Shown piece after piece: positions 6,609-16,715 of a stretch of 54,326 bases of DNA. The DNA comes from Arachnia propionica (GTDB taxonomy: Bacteria > Actinomycetota > Actinomycetes > Propionibacteriales > Propionibacteriaceae). The notes under the pieces are model-generated. The model saw nothing but the letters and a program-made list of their open reading frames with translations. It was not told the origin of the DNA and did not search any database. Each line of letters starts with the position of its first letter. Positions within the stretch are counted from its first letter, which is position 1. The translations under genes and the position numbers were made by a program. The stretch spans positions 1 through 54,326 of the forward strand of contig PDSD01000017.1 in assembly GCA_002748325.1 (NCBI GenBank), given 5' to 3'.

Positions 6609-8257
6609 TGTTGGCCCCCTTCTGCCGGGCTTGCCGCATCGGAGCGCACCCGTCGCCCCATGATGATCGCGGTCGGAATGATGGTGAGGACGATGATCAG
6701 CAACGAGGCCAGCGACGATTCGGGGATCATCTCATCGTGGGCATATTGAAAAACCGTCGTGGATAGCGTTGTGAAGTTGAACGGCCGCAGGATCAGCACG
6801 ATCGGCAGCTCCTTGACGATATCTATGAAGGACAGCAGGAACGCACCCAGCAGGGCCGCGCGCAGCAGCGGGGCGTCGACGCGCAGCAGCGCGCGCCACG
6901 GCCCGTTGCCCAGCATCCGCGCCGATTCGGTATAGCGTTTGCCGATCCGCTCGAACCCGCTCTCCACACTCTGCAGACTGACCGCCAGGTAGCGCACCAG
7001 GTAGGCCAGCACCACGACGACGGGGCTGAGCACCAGCGTCTTGCCGGTGACTGCTTCGATGCCAACAAAGATAGACAGGATCGACAACGCGATCACCGTG
7101 CTGGGGATGGAATATCCCAGGGCGGCGATGCGGGAAAACATCGCCGATGCCCAATCGGGCCACAGCCGCCGATGATTGGTCACGATCACCGCGAACACGG
7201 TCGTCAGCGCGGCCCCGACCAACCCGAGCCACAGACTCGTCCACCAGGCTCCGGCTAGGGGTTTAAGGTCGATGGAGTGCCAGCTAACGACGGCCCAGTA
7301 GATCATCTGGGCGACCGGGATGATGATGGCTGACCAGAAGACACCGTGCGTGATGACCACGATCAGCACGCGCCGCAGCCCAGTCGCGGGAACGACGGCC
7401 AATGGCCGGATCCGGGGCGAGGCGTAGCTGTAGCGCCCGGATCCGCGCAGCGTTCGCTCCCCCACAAGCACCAGCGTCACCACCACCAGCAGCAACGCAG
7501 ACAGCTTCATGGCCGAACTGATGTCATGCAGCCCCTGCCAGCTCTTGAAGATCGCGGTGCTGAACACGTGCAGGCCGTAGTAGGACACCACGCCGTAGTC
7601 GCTCAGCACCTCGAAGGCCACCAGTGTCCCCCCGGCGACTACGGCCGGGCGGGTCAACGGCAGCACGATGCGCCAATACAGTTCCGCGCGACTGCTGCCC
7701 AGCATCGCCGCTGCCTCAACCAGCTGGCCAGCCTGCAGGTGCAGAAAACCGCGCACCACCAGATAGACATACGGGTATAGGAAGAGCGTGAAGATCGCGA
7801 TGGCCCCGGGGGTGTTCATGATGTCGAGCGAGCCCGGCGGCACCTCGATGCTTAAGCGCCGCAGCCACACCTGGATCGGCCCGGTGTAGCCGACGATGCT
7901 GGCATATGTGCTAGCCCCGATGTAGGGCGGGATCGCGATCGGTAGCACCAGGCCGACTGTCAGCCAGCGTCGTCCCGGGAAGTCGTAGGCGGTCACGAAC
8001 CAGGCCAATGCGGAACCGACCGCTACCGCCCCAGCCAGGGAGCCGAGCAACAGCCACAACGTGTTGCCGATGTAGCGCAGCAACAGGGTGTCTTGGATGT
8101 GACGCCAAGCGTCCGTCGCGGGCGCGAGCAGCCCCCACAGCACGGCACCCAGTGGCAACGCCACCACGGCAGCGATCAGTAGGCTGCCGAGAAACCATGA
8201 CGACCGGGTAAGCGATTGCCGACCCGGTCGTCGATGTTTCGGTGAGATCAGTTCCAC
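6605..8257 (-). CDS. fbpB: Ferric iron ABC transporter permease, two-domain
   Basis: This is a 550-residue inner-membrane permease made of two fused halves with about twelve membrane spans. Each half carries an EAA-type loop that contacts the ATPase: EAAAMLGSSRAELYWRIVLP in the first, ESARMLGNGPWRALLRVDAP in the second. This duplicated layout is typical of FbpB/SfuB iron(III) permeases. The start is a GTG at 8257, which overlaps the end of the binding-protein gene (stop 8248-8250) by 10 bases, so translation is probably coupled. It forms an operon with the binding protein before it and the ATPase after it. Confidence 0.92.
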   Translation of the reverse strand: MELISPKHRRPGRQSLTRSSWFLGSLLIAAVVALPLGAVLWGLLAPATDAWRHIQDTLLLRYIGNTLWLLLGSLAGAVAVGSALAWFVTAYDFPGRRWLTVGLVLPIAIPPYIGASTYASIVGYTGPIQVWLRRLSIEVPPGSLDIMNTPGAIAIFTLFLYPYVYLVVRGFLHLQAGQLVEAAAMLGSSRAELYWRIVLPLTRPAVVAGGTLVAFEVLSDYGVVSYYGLHVFSTAIFKSWQGLHDISSAMKLSALLLVVVTLVLVGERTLRGSGRYSYASPRIRPLAVVPATGLRRVLIVVITHGVFWSAIIIPVAQMIYWAVVSWHSIDLKPLAGAWWTSLWLGLVGAALTTVFAVIVTNHRRLWPDWASAMFSRIAALGYSIPSTVIALSILSIFVGIEAVTGKTLVLSPVVVVLAYLVRYLAVSLQSVESGFERIGKRYTESARMLGNGPWRALLRVDAPLLRAALLGAFLLSFIDIVKELPIVLILRPFNFTTLSTTVFQYAHDEMIPESSLASLLIIVLTIIPTAIIMGRRVRSDAASPAEGGQQ

Positions 8258-9285
8258 CCGACCTCGTCGAAGATCTTGGTCGCGGCGGGCACCTGCTCGC
8301 CGAAGGTTTCAAAGTCGAGCTGCTGGGTGCTGAACTCGCCCCAGCTGGCCTGCATTTCGGGCAGCGCCACAGCCGGATTCAGCGGGAACTCACCATTCTT
8401 TTCCGCATACAGTTGCTGCACTTCGGGACCGGACAGGAACTCCAACAGCTTCTGCGCGTTTTCTGGATGCTTGGCACCGTTCAATACTGCGGCATAGCTG
8501 ATGTTCAGGTGCGTGTCCTTGGGGAAGATCAGGCCGACCTGCTCGATCAGCTTGGCCTTCTCCGGGTCAGTCGAGTTGGCCATACGGGCGTAGTAGTACG
8601 AGTTCATGATCGCCAGGTCACCCACGCCAGCGGCGACGGCCTCGGCCTGGTTGATGTCGTTGCCCTTGGGATCGCGGGCGAAGTTGGCGGTTACTCCCGC
8701 TGCCCACTGCTTAGCCTCTTCCTCGCCATACAGGTCGACGAAGGAGGCCAGCAGCGCCTGGTTGTAGGAGGAGCCGGAGCTACGAACCAGGATCTTGCCC
8801 TTGAACTCGGGCTTCAGCAGATCTTGATAGGTCTCGATGCTCGCGGGATCAACCCGGTCCTTGGCGTAGGCGATGACGCGGGCCCTTGAGGTCATGCCCA
8901 TCCAACCCTTGCCCCGGAACTGCGCCGGGATGTTGCTCTCGACGACATCCGAGTTGATGTCGGCCAACACACCGTCCTGGTTGAGCAGGTAGATCGACTC
9001 CGCCCCGACGGTCAAGAACACGTCGGCCTGCGGCGATGACTGCTCGCGCAGGATCCGCTCGACTAGTTCCCCAGACTTGCCCTCAACGAAGTTGAGCTTG
9101 ATGCCGGTCTGTTCCTCGAACAGCGCGTAGACCTCCTTGTCCACGTCGTAATGACGCGACGAATAGACGTTTACGACCTCGCCTGATACTTCAGCGAATC
9201 CAGGCTCATCCGAGCCACCACTACACGCAGTCGCCAGCAGCGCCGAGGCGCCAACTAGGACCGCAACCAACTTCGTAGTTTTCAC
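8248..9285 (-). CDS. fbpA: Ferric iron-binding lipoprotein (FbpA/FutA family)
   Basis: This is an extracellular solute-binding lipoprotein of 345 residues that delivers Fe(III) to the permease. The signal peptide ends LLATAC (lipobox Cys21). The mature part begins VVNVYSSRHYDVDKEVYALFEEQTGI, the usual start of class I iron-binding proteins, and NSYYYARM supplies the tyrosine cluster that ligates ferric iron in this family. The start is GTG 9285 with AAAGGGA seven bases upstream. It is the first gene of fbpABC, behind a DtxR-like site. Confidence 0.92.
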   Translation of the reverse strand: MKTTKLVAVLVGASALLATACSGGSDEPGFAEVSGEVVNVYSSRHYDVDKEVYALFEEQTGIKLNFVEGKSGELVERILREQSSPQADVFLTVGAESIYLLNQDGVLADINSDVVESNIPAQFRGKGWMGMTSRARVIAYAKDRVDPASIETYQDLLKPEFKGKILVRSSGSSYNQALLASFVDLYGEEEAKQWAAGVTANFARDPKGNDINQAEAVAAGVGDLAIMNSYYYARMANSTDPEKAKLIEQVGLIFPKDTHLNISYAAVLNGAKHPENAQKLLEFLSGPEVQQLYAEKNGEFPLNPAVALPEMQASWGEFSTQQLDFETFGEQVPAATKIFDEVGWN

Positions 9286-9310
9286 GAGCTATCCCTTTCA
9301 TCAGGCCAGA

Positions 9311-9329
9311 TAAGGTCAGCCTAACTTGT
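9311..9329. promoter_or_regulatory. Probable DtxR/IdeR iron operator of fbpABC
   Basis: TAAGGTCAGCCTAACTTGT matches 14 of 19 positions of the consensus, with the central AGCCTAAC intact. It lies 26 bases upstream of the fbpA start, on the side expected for its promoter. It is weaker than the other two sites, but its place before an iron importer supports it. Confidence 0.75.
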
Positions 9330-9445
9330 TGGGCAGGGTTGGGCCAAGGCCGCCGACGGCGGAACCAACCCTTGTCACCGGGTTTTTCGCGACGTAGCAG
9401 CCGCAGCTGGGCCGCGCGCACCGGATTCGGCGTTAGGGTGAGGTC

Positions 9446-10861
9446 ATGTTTAACCCTACTGATAACCAAACCGATCTGGACGCGCTTTCGGCGCTGGAAC
9501 TCGGCCAAGCAATCGCTGCTGGCCGGTTGAGCCCAAGCGAGGCGGTGCAGCACTTCGCCGCCAAGCCAGATCGCTTCGGCGCTTACATCACTCCCACCCC
9601 CGAACAGGCCGCTGAGCATGCTCAGGCGCTCGACTCCCGCCCCGATGACGCCGGTCCCCTATTCGGAGTTCCCACGGCCATCAAGGATCTCACCCGCACC
9701 GCCGGGGTGCGCACCACTTTCGGCTCGGCGGTCTACCGCGACTTTGTCCCCACCGAATCGGATCGGGTGGCGCAGGCGCTCATCGACGCCGGGCTGCCGA
9801 GCCTCGGTAAGACCAACACGCCCGAGTTCGGGGCAGTCGGCTACAGCGAACCCGATGTGGCTGCCCCGGCCGTCAGCCCGTGGGATCCCACTCGCACGGC
9901 AGGTGGCTCGTCTGGTGGCAGCGCGGCTGCGGTCGCGGCAGGGCTGGTGCCGGTGGCCACCGCATCCGATGGCGGCGGCTCGGCCCGGATTCCGGCGGCC
10001 TGCTGCGGCGTCGTCGGCTACAAGCCCTCGCGGGGGCTCATGAGTGGCGCCCCCGATTTCGGCGACATCACCGGCTTCACTACCCCGGGCACGCTGGCCC
10101 GTACCGTCGCCGATGCTGCCGCGCTCGCGGACGTGATGACCGGCGATCACCTGGGCGACCCGTTCTGGAACGCCCCAGAGCCCGCTCCGCTGCTCGCGGC
10201 CTGCCAAGAAGACCCTGGCCCGCTGCGCATCGCTCGGATCAGTCGAGCCATGATGGCAGACACCGCAGTAGCCCCCGAGTCGACCGCTGCGCTAGACGAT
10301 GCCTGCGGCCAGCTGAGCGCGTTGGGCCACGAGGTCGTCGACATCGAACCGCCGCTGACCCCGGAGACGCTTGCTATCTTCGGCGGTGTCTGGCCGGCGA
10401 TCATCGCAACCATGCCGGTGCCGGATGAGGCGATGCACTTGCTGCGGCCCATCACCCGGTGGCTCATCGAATCCGGCCGCGCCACCTCGGCCCCGCAGTA
10501 TGCCCAACTGATTTCGCAGGTCCGCCAGCATTCCGCCCGGGCGTTGGCTACGCTGCACGGCTTCGACGCGGTGATCAGCCCCACCATCGCGACGCTGCCG
10601 CCGTTGGTTGGCGCGCTGCGCAACGACGACGACCCGATGGCTGACTTCATGAGCCAGTCCGACTTCAGCCCCTGGGCCTCGGGTTGGAACGCCACCGGGA
10701 TGGCCTCAATCTCGCTGCCGACCTACTGGGAGGGCGACTTCCCGATGAGCGTCATGCTCGGCACCGCTCCCGGGCGCGACGACCTGCTGTTCTCGCTGGC
10801 CGCCCAGCTTGAGCGCGCCAAGCCGTGGCGGGAGCACTACCGCCGCTTCCAGCAGCAGTAA
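9446..10861 (+). CDS. Amidase (amidase signature family)
   Basis: This is a 471-residue amide hydrolase with the Ser-cisSer-Lys triad: Lys80 in TAIKDLT, the glycine/serine-rich block [16 protein letters not shown] (cis-Ser near 155) and the nucleophile in SDGGGSAR (Ser179). The family includes GatA, but no gatB or gatC is adjacent, so a free amidase acting on small amides or amino-acid amides is more likely; the substrate cannot be told. The ATG at 9446 has a GGTGAGGT stretch a few bases upstream. The gene is divergent from fbpA and convergent with the nitroreductase. Confidence 0.88.
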   Translation: MFNPTDNQTDLDALSALELGQAIAAGRLSPSEAVQHFAAKPDRFGAYITPTPEQAAEHAQALDSRPDDAGPLFGVPTAIKDLTRTAGVRTTFGSAVYRDFVPTESDRVAQALIDAGLPSLGKTNTPEFGAVGYSEPDVAAPAVSPWDPTRTAGGSSGGSAAAVAAGLVPVATASDGGGSARIPAACCGVVGYKPSRGLMSGAPDFGDITGFTTPGTLARTVADAAALADVMTGDHLGDPFWNAPEPAPLLAACQEDPGPLRIARISRAMMADTAVAPESTAALDDACGQLSALGHEVVDIEPPLTPETLAIFGGVWPAIIATMPVPDEAMHLLRPITRWLIESGRATSAPQYAQLISQVRQHSARALATLHGFDAVISPTIATLPPLVGALRNDDDPMADFMSQSDFSPWASGWNATGMASISLPTYWEGDFPMSVMLGTAPGRDDLLFSLAAQLERAKPWREHYRRFQQQ

Positions 10862-10882
10862 CCCTGGCATGCCCGCCGGGGC

Positions 10883-11629
10883 CTACTCGTCGGTACTGGC
10901 GAAGCCCTGGCGGCGCATAGCTTCGGCCACCTTCGGCATGTAGACCTTGGCGTAAATCTCCGCCATCGTGGCCTTGTAGGAGTTGGAATCGAAGCCGATC
11001 AGGTCCCAGTAGTCGCGCAGTTCCCGGTCGTGTATCTCGACCCCGGCACGGACCCGGTCGTCGTCGTAGGTTCCATCGAAGGCGAAGCTGTCGAATGGTA
11101 CGCGGGGCTTGAGCGGGACGGCCTTGGCGGCCGCGGTCGGTACCCCGATCGTGGAGCCGACGACGGGGAAGGTGTTTTTCGGCAGCCCAAGTAGCTTGAT
11201 GAAGCCTTCCGGGTCGCGGCGCATCCCGCCGATGGCGGTGCTGGCATACCCCAGGCTCTCGGCGGCGGTCTGCAGGGTGGCCAGCATGATGCCCGCGTCG
11301 ATCGCGCCCACCAGGACTCCCTCGGTGCTGGCCGGAATGACCTGCTGGTCGGCCGAGTCGAAGGCGTGGCTGGTGCGGTTGAAGTCGATCACGAATACGA
11401 CGAACGCGCCCGCCTTCGCGATGTGTTCCCTCCCGCCGCACAGCTCAGAGATCGCCGCTAGCCGTTGCTTGTCGCGAGTGTAGACCAGTGAAATCTGTTG
11501 GCCGCCCATCGAGTTGGGGCTGCGCTGGGCAGCCCGCAGGATCACTTCCAGATCTTCCAAGCGAACCTCTTCACCGGTGAAGTCCCGGACAGATCGCCGA
11601 TTCAGTAACTGCGTCAATACTTGGTTCAT
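10883..11629 (-). CDS. NADPH-dependent nitroreductase / flavin oxidoreductase (NfsA type)
   Basis: This is a 248-residue FMN enzyme of the nitroreductase family. The N-terminus LLNRRSVRDFTGEEV is the FMN phosphate-binding motif. RSPNSMGGQQ, the stretch around GVLVGAIDAGIMLATLQTAAESLGY, and the late RELRDYWD segment match NfsA/FRP-like enzymes, which reduce nitro compounds, quinones or flavins with NADPH. I chose the ATG at 11629, with GAAGGTG just upstream, over a start at 11659 that adds ten unlike residues. It lies 50 bases after the LOG gene on the same strand and may be the last gene of that operon. Confidence 0.87.
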   Translation of the reverse strand: MNQVLTQLLNRRSVRDFTGEEVRLEDLEVILRAAQRSPNSMGGQQISLVYTRDKQRLAAISELCGGREHIAKAGAFVVFVIDFNRTSHAFDSADQQVIPASTEGVLVGAIDAGIMLATLQTAAESLGYASTAIGGMRRDPEGFIKLLGLPKNTFPVVGSTIGVPTAAAKAVPLKPRVPFDSFAFDGTYDDDRVRAGVEIHDRELRDYWDLIGFDSNSYKATMAEIYAKVYMPKVAEAMRRQGFASTDE

Positions 11630-11679
11630 GTCACCTTCCCACTCTGGGCGATTTTGCATGGGCGCCTACCAGACCAATC

Positions 11680-12774
11680 CTAGGCGCCTCGCGCCAGCAG
11701 CCAGTCTCCCGCCTCGGCGGCGGTATCCACCAGCACGATTGCCTGCGCCATTTCGCGGCCTTCGGCCAGCGACGCCAATAGCGGCCACGCTGGCAGTGCC
11801 TTGGTCCAATACTGAACCCCAACCAGCACCAGCGGCACCAGTTCGGCGGAATCGGCTGCGTAGTAGTTGCCGGTGACGGCCTGGAACAGCTCCTGAACGG
11901 TACCCGCCGCGCCCGGCAGATAGATCAGCCCGCCGCCGCACAGCCGCAGCAGCATGTCTTCGCGGATCGCGTTCGAGCAGTACTTGGCGATGTGCGAGGC
12001 GAACACGTTGGGCGGCTCGTGGCCGTAGAACCAGGTGGGGATGCCGAGGCTGTCGGCGCCGCCAGCGAAGCGCTCCAACACCGCGAACGCCTGGGCGGCC
12101 CAGGCGTCGATGCTGGGGCGAAAGCTCGGGGTGCTCGCCACCATTTCCAGCGCCTGTTGCAGCGCGGCTGTGCCGTGGCCCGACAGCCTGGCCCCCAGGT
12201 TCGCGGCCTCCATCGCGCCCGGCCCGCCGCCCGAGGCGACCAGTTTGCCCGCGGTAGCTAGCCGGAATGCCAGCTGTGCGGTCTCCTCGTAATCCTCGCT
12301 GCCGCGTTGCATCGCGTGCCCGCCCATGATGCCCACCACACTGTGGCCGTTCGCGGCGAAACCGTCGGTCAGCGCATCGGTGACGGCGTGGTCGTGCAAC
12401 CCCTGGGCAAGCTGGTGGTGCAGCGTCTCACGCTGTGGCCCCTGCAGCCAGCGGTAGACCCGGGCGTCGTAGGAGTCGGCGTAGCTACCTCCCGGATAGG
12501 TGTCGTACAGGTCGATCGAGTGGTAGAGGCTGCCCCGATGGGGCCGCAGCGGCCCAAAATCCAGGTCCGGCAACACGATGGCGCCGCGGCGGGCCAACCC
12601 GTCGGCCACGTCGTGGGCCAGCGAGCAGCCCAGGAACAGCGCCCCGTCGACCTGGCAGTGGGCTAGCTGCGAGCCGCGCTGCGAGAGATCCACTCCCTGT
12701 ACCGCGCACCGCCGCAGGTCACCGGTGGCGACGACGTGGTCGAACTCGGCTAGGGTCTCGATTTCGCGGCCCAT
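11680..12774 (-). CDS. LOG-family (lysine decarboxylase-like) nucleotide-binding protein
   Basis: This 364-residue protein has a Rossmann-fold LOG core in its C-terminal two thirds: VVGIMGGHAMQRG, the GGGPGAMEAAN loop and PGAAGTVQELF. The last is the family's PGGxGTxxE active-site motif with Ala for the second Gly. Classical LOG proteins cleave nucleoside monophosphates to free bases (cytokinin activation). The N-terminal 130 residues are an extension containing a pentapeptide-like stretch (RCAVQGVDLSQRGSQLAHC). It starts 3 bases after folA, so it is co-transcribed with thyA-folA; a nucleotide-related role fits but is inferred. Confidence 0.83.
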   Translation of the reverse strand: MGREIETLAEFDHVVATGDLRRCAVQGVDLSQRGSQLAHCQVDGALFLGCSLAHDVADGLARRGAIVLPDLDFGPLRPHRGSLYHSIDLYDTYPGGSYADSYDARVYRWLQGPQRETLHHQLAQGLHDHAVTDALTDGFAANGHSVVGIMGGHAMQRGSEDYEETAQLAFRLATAGKLVASGGGPGAMEAANLGARLSGHGTAALQQALEMVASTPSFRPSIDAWAAQAFAVLERFAGGADSLGIPTWFYGHEPPNVFASHIAKYCSNAIREDMLLRLCGGGLIYLPGAAGTVQELFQAVTGNYYAADSAELVPLVLVGVQYWTKALPAWPLLASLAEGREMAQAIVLVDTAAEAGDWLLARGA

Positions 12775-12777
12775 CGG

Positions 12778-13257
12778 TTAGGCCTGCGGGGTGGGCCGGA
12801 ACTGAACGAAGTCGAACCCTTCGTGCGGCTCCCGGGAGATCTCGGTCCATTCGCGTGGCGAGACGAAGGGGAACCGGGCCGCACCGTCTGGGGACTGGTG
12901 CACCAAGGTGATGTCCAGCTCGGTGAGGTAGGGCCAGGCGGCTTCATAGATCTGGCTGCCGCCGCCGACGTAGCAGACCCGATCGGGGGTCTGCGCGGCC
13001 AGCTGCAGCGCTTCTTCGATGGAGTGGGCCACTTCTACGCCAGCTTCGGCCCAGTCGGGGTCACGGGTAACCACGATGAGGCGTCTATCTGGTAGCTGCC
13101 GCCCGATCTGCTCGTGGGTACGTCGCCCAAAGATCAGCGTGTTGCCGGTGGTCACCCGCTTGAACCGGGCGAAGTCGGCAGGGAGGTGCCACAGCATGTC
13201 GTCCCCGGAGCCGATCACGCCGTTCTCGGCGACGGCGGCGATGGCAACGATCCGCAT
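12778..13257 (-). CDS. folA: Dihydrofolate reductase
   Basis: This enzyme reduces dihydrofolate to tetrahydrofolate with NADPH, regenerating the cofactor that ThyA oxidises. It has 159 residues, the usual length. Motifs are the N-terminal VAIAAVAENGVIGSGDDMLWHLPADFARFK, the NADPH-binding IFGRRTHEQIG, VVTRD, and VGGGSQIYEAAWPYLTELDITLV. The frame continues upstream to 13581, but that part is a shadow of thyA. The ATG at 13257 overlaps the thyA stop by one base (TGATG), so translation is coupled. Confidence 0.97.
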   Translation of the reverse strand: MRIVAIAAVAENGVIGSGDDMLWHLPADFARFKRVTTGNTLIFGRRTHEQIGRQLPDRRLIVVTRDPDWAEAGVEVAHSIEEALQLAAQTPDRVCYVGGGSQIYEAAWPYLTELDITLVHQSPDGAARFPFVSPREWTEISREPHEGFDFVQFRPTPQA

Positions 13258-14069
13258 CAGACCGCCACCGGGGCCTTGATCGCTGGCGCCGGGTCGTAGC
13301 CAATCAGCTCGATGTCGGTCAGGGTGAACGCGTCGATCTCGGTGATATCCGGGTTGAGCCGCAGGCTCGGCAGCGCCCTGGGCTCGCGAGCCAGCTGCGT
13401 GGCCACCTGCTCGACGTGGTTGGAGTAAATGTGGACGTCGCCGAAGGTGTGCACGAACTCGGCGGCGCGCAGCCCGGTCACCTGGGCGACCAGGTGGGTT
13501 AGCAGTGCGTAGCTGGCGATGTTGAACGGCACGCCCAGGAACACGTCGGCCGAACGCTGGTAGAGCTGGCAGCTGAGCCAAGCTGGGCCACCGTCATCGG
13601 CGGGGGCAACGTAGAACTGGAACAGGGTGTGGCAGGGCGGCAACGCCATCTGCCCGACATCGGCCACGTTCCAGGCGCTGACGATGTGGCGGCGCGAATC
13701 CGGCTTGGTCTTGATCCGCTCAATGACCTCGGCCAGCTGGTCGATGGTGCGCCCGTCCGGGGTGGGCCAGGAGCGCCACTGGTGGCCATAGATCGGGCCG
13801 AGATCGCCGTTGGCGTCGGCCCACTCGTCCCAGATGGTGATGTTGTTCTCGTGCAGCCAGCCGATGTTGGTGTCGCCGCGCAGGAACCACAGCAACTCGC
13901 CGAACACGCTGCGAGTGTGCACCTTCTTGGTGGTCAGTAGCGGGAAGCCCGCCCGCAGGTCGAAGCGCATCTGGTAGCCAAATACGCTGCGGGTGCCGGT
14001 GCCGGTGCGGTCGGTTTTCTCGACCCCATTGGCTGAAATGTGGCGCAGCAGCTCTAGGTATTGCTTCAT
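13257..14069 (-). CDS. thyA: Thymidylate synthase
   Basis: This enzyme converts dUMP to dTMP using methylene-tetrahydrofolate. It has 270 residues with the classic ThyA signatures: [35 protein letters not shown], the catalytic Cys146 in [37 protein letters not shown], and [12 protein letters not shown]. It starts one base after the rdgB stop and is coupled to folA at its end, a standard pairing since ThyA makes the substrate of FolA. Confidence 0.98.
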   Translation of the reverse strand: MKQYLELLRHISANGVEKTDRTGTGTRSVFGYQMRFDLRAGFPLLTTKKVHTRSVFGELLWFLRGDTNIGWLHENNITIWDEWADANGDLGPIYGHQWRSWPTPDGRTIDQLAEVIERIKTKPDSRRHIVSAWNVADVGQMALPPCHTLFQFYVAPADDGGPAWLSCQLYQRSADVFLGVPFNIASYALLTHLVAQVTGLRAAEFVHTFGDVHIYSNHVEQVATQLAREPRALPSLRLNPDITEIDAFTLTDIELIGYDPAPAIKAPVAV

Positions 14070-14070
14070 G

Positions 14071-14673
14071 TCAGTCCTCCTTGAGCCAGGCTAGGAAACT
14101 ACGGACGGCTTGCCCGCGATGGCTGATGGCGTCTTTCGCCGACGCACTCAGCTGGGCTGAGGTCACCTCGTAGCCTTCGGGCACGAAGATCGGGTCGTAG
14201 CCAAACCCGTTTTCACCTACCGGCGCGGTGTTGATGTGGCCAGGCATGGCCCCGTGCCAGGTGCGGGTATGGCCGTCGGGGGTGGCCAAGACCAGTGCGC
14301 AGACGAACCGGGCGCCTCGCCGGGTGGCGGGCACCCCGTCGAGTTGGCGCAGTAGCAGCTCCAGGTTGGCCAGGTCGTCTCGCTGCGGCCCTGCCCAGCG
14401 GGCCGACCGCACGCCAGGCATGTCGTTTAGTTCGTCGACTGCAAGACCGGAGTCGTCGGCGATGGCTGGCAGGCCGGTGTGGGCCGCAGCGGCCTGCGCC
14501 TTGAGCCGGGCGTTGCCCTCGAAGGTGCGCTCGGTTTCGGCAGGCTCCGCATACGGCTCGAAGTCGCCCAGCCCCAGCACCTCAAGCCCGAGCCCCGCTT
14601 CGGCGACCAGACGGCGCAACTCGGCCAACTTGCCTGGGTTGCCGCTGGCCAGCACCACCTGCCGGGGCTTCAT
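14071..14673 (-). CDS. rdgB: XTP/dITP diphosphatase (Ham1/RdgB)
   Basis: This 200-residue house-cleaning enzyme hydrolyses dITP, ITP and XTP to monophosphates and keeps deaminated purines out of DNA. The N-terminal [13 protein letters not shown], the [25 protein letters not shown] block with the catalytic acids, [21 protein letters not shown] and the terminal [10 protein letters not shown] are all family motifs. It overlaps rph by 4 bases, the order rph-rdgB seen widely in actinobacteria. Confidence 0.96.
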   Translation of the reverse strand: MKPRQVVLASGNPGKLAELRRLVAEAGLGLEVLGLGDFEPYAEPAETERTFEGNARLKAQAAAAHTGLPAIADDSGLAVDELNDMPGVRSARWAGPQRDDLANLELLLRQLDGVPATRRGARFVCALVLATPDGHTRTWHGAMPGHINTAPVGENGFGYDPIFVPEGYEVTSAQLSASAKDAISHRGQAVRSFLAWLKED

Positions 14674-15392
14674 GCCGACAATGCCTGCCGCTGCAGCTCA
14701 GTCAGCTCGGCGCAGCCGGCTGCCCCCAGGTCAAGTAGTTGATTCAGCGCATCGCGATCAAATGGCTCGCCCTCGGCGGTGCCCTGCACCTCGATGTAGC
14801 GCCCGGAGCCGGTCATGACGATGTTCATGTCTACTTCGGCTGAGGAATCTTCTTCGTAGTCCAAATCGAGCACCGGCTGGCCGTCGACAAAGCCGACCGA
14901 GATCGCCGCGACGGAATCGGTCAGCGGCTCGCCCGCCAGCTCGCCCCGTTCGGCCAGCCAGGCCACGGCGTCGGCCAGTGCGACATATGCGCCGGTGATG
15001 GCGGCGGTGCGGGTGCCACCGTCGGCCTGCAGCACGTCGCAGTCCAACACGATGGTGTTCTCGCCCAGGGCTTTATAGTCAACTACAGCCCGTAGTGCCC
15101 TGCCGATGAGCCGCGAGATCTCGTGGGTGCGGCCGCCCACCTTGCCGCGCCGCGATTCCCGATCAGAGCGGGTGTGCGTGGAGCGCGGCAGCATCTCGTA
15201 TTCGGCGGTGACCCAGCCAAGGCCAGAATCCTTGCGCCAGCGCGGCACCCCGACGGTGACGCTGGCGGCGACCAGCACCCGGGTCTTGCCGAACTCGACC
15301 AGCACCGATCCTTCCGCGTGATCTAGCCAGCCGCGAGTGATGCGGATGGAACGTAGCTGATCGGGGCGGCGCTGGTCGTGGCGAGTAGTCAT
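14670..15392 (-). CDS. rph: Ribonuclease PH
   Basis: This is a phosphorolytic 3'-to-5' exoribonuclease that trims tRNA 3' ends; it has 240 residues. Motifs are [26 protein letters not shown], the [27 protein letters not shown] substrate- and phosphate-binding block, [24 protein letters not shown], and the conserved [20 protein letters not shown]. It overlaps murI at its start and rdgB at its end by 4 bases each. Confidence 0.97.
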   Translation of the reverse strand: MTTRHDQRRPDQLRSIRITRGWLDHAEGSVLVEFGKTRVLVAASVTVGVPRWRKDSGLGWVTAEYEMLPRSTHTRSDRESRRGKVGGRTHEISRLIGRALRAVVDYKALGENTIVLDCDVLQADGGTRTAAITGAYVALADAVAWLAERGELAGEPLTDSVAAISVGFVDGQPVLDLDYEEDSSAEVDMNIVMTGSGRYIEVQGTAEGEPFDRDALNQLLDLGAAGCAELTELQRQALSA

Positions 15393-16192
15393 GGGGCCAA
15401 ACTTACCGGTTCCACGTCTGCAACAAAGTTACCTAGCAGGCGTTCCGCAATACCTTGAAAATCAGCGGGATCGCCAGTGGTCAGGAATCGGCGGCTGGCC
15501 TGGCGGCGGCGCGAATGCACCAGCCCGCGACCGGTCAGATCCGAGTAGACGTCCCGAGCGCAGGCCTCGGAGCTGGAAACCAGGTTGACCTCATCACCCA
15601 GCACGTGGCTGATCACGCCGGTCAGCAGCGGATAGTGGGTGCAGCCCAGAATCAGCGTGTCCACCTGCGCTCGCTGGATCGGCGCTAGGTATTCCCGGGC
15701 GACGCGCATCAGTTCCTCGCCGCCGGTGATCCCCGCCTCCACAAATTCCACGAATCGGGGGCAGGCCTGAGTGGTGAGCCGCACCCCGGCGGCCACTGCC
15801 ATGGCATCGCCATATGAGCCCGACGTGGCTGTGGCCTCGGTGCAAACCACACCCACCCGGCCACTCTTCGTCGTGGCCGCCGCCCGGCGAGCCGCAGGCA
15901 AGATCACCTCGAAGATGGGGACGTTGTAGCGCTCCCGGGCGTCGTGCAATACCGCCGCCGACGCTGAGTTGCAGGCAATCACTAGGGCCTTGACCTGCAG
16001 CGAGGCCAAATAGTCCAGCCCCTGTAGCGCGAACTCACGCACCTGCGCGATCGGGCGCGACCCGTAGGGCGCGCGGGCGGTGTCACCGAGGTAGATGAAG
16101 TCCTCGTGCGGCAGCTGATCTGTGAGCGACCGCAGCACGGTGAGGCCACCAAAGCCGGAGTCGAAGATGCCAATAGGCCGGTCGAGAGTCAC
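15389..16192 (-). CDS. murI: Glutamate racemase
   Basis: This enzyme makes D-glutamate from L-glutamate for the peptidoglycan stem peptide. It has 267 residues. [15 protein letters not shown] is at the N-terminus, the first catalytic Cys is in VIACNSASA, and the second is in [23 protein letters not shown] is also typical. It lies 10 bases after the DUF2017 gene and overlaps rph by 4 bases. Confidence 0.96.
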   Translation of the reverse strand: MTLDRPIGIFDSGFGGLTVLRSLTDQLPHEDFIYLGDTARAPYGSRPIAQVREFALQGLDYLASLQVKALVIACNSASAAVLHDARERYNVPIFEVILPAARRAAATTKSGRVGVVCTEATATSGSYGDAMAVAAGVRLTTQACPRFVEFVEAGITGGEELMRVAREYLAPIQRAQVDTLILGCTHYPLLTGVISHVLGDEVNLVSSSEACARDVYSDLTGRGLVHSRRRQASRRFLTTGDPADFQGIAERLLGNFVADVEPVSLAP

Positions 16193-16202
16193 GCAGCCAA
16201 CC

Positions 16203-16715
16203 CTACTGCTCGTCGAGCAGGTCTTCGATCAGGTAGCCAAGCCAGCCGCAGATGGCGGCGGTCATCGGATCGGCCTCAGCATCGGCTTGGCTGGGCTCGG
16301 CCAACCGGTCATCGGATTGGGTCAGCCGCACGTGCCAGCTTGCCCGCAGCCCAGCCAGGGTGGTGGCCCATGCCGACAGCGATTCGGGCGCTATCTCGAT
16401 CGCCTCCTCGTTCTCGGCAACTGCCAAGTCGGCCAGCACGTGCTGGGCAGCTTCGAGCCGACTGCGCGCCTGCTCGATGACGGCGGCTCGGCGAAACTGT
16501 TCTGCCTCTTCCCGGTCGTCGAGCGCTATGGGGAATAGCCTGGCCAGCGCGGGATCCTGCGCCAGCAGTTCGATGGCCTCGTCGTCTAGGCCTGCGGCGA
16601 GAATGGCCAGCGGGTCGTCTGAATCGGGCACCAACTGCTCAATCTCAGTGACGTGGCGCATCACTAGCTTGGCTAATAAATCGGCTCTACCACCGCCGCC
16701 GTCGAAGTACCTCAT
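16203..16715 (-). CDS. DUF2017 family protein
   Basis: This 170-residue actinobacterial protein of unknown function is always found, as far as I recall, beside clpS. It is acidic and helical, and ends [14 protein letters not shown]. The start is the ATG at 16715 ([14 protein letters not shown]), which overlaps the clpS stop by 4 bases; the longer frame upstream is a shadow of clpS. The coupling suggests a role with ClpS or Clp proteolysis, but nothing in the sequence proves it. Confidence 0.85.
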   Translation of the reverse strand: MRYFDGGGGRADLLAKLVMRHVTEIEQLVPDSDDPLAILAAGLDDEAIELLAQDPALARLFPIALDDREEAEQFRRAAVIEQARSRLEAAQHVLADLAVAENEEAIEIAPESLSAWATTLAGLRASWHVRLTQSDDRLAEPSQADAEADPMTAAICGWLGYLIEDLLDEQ

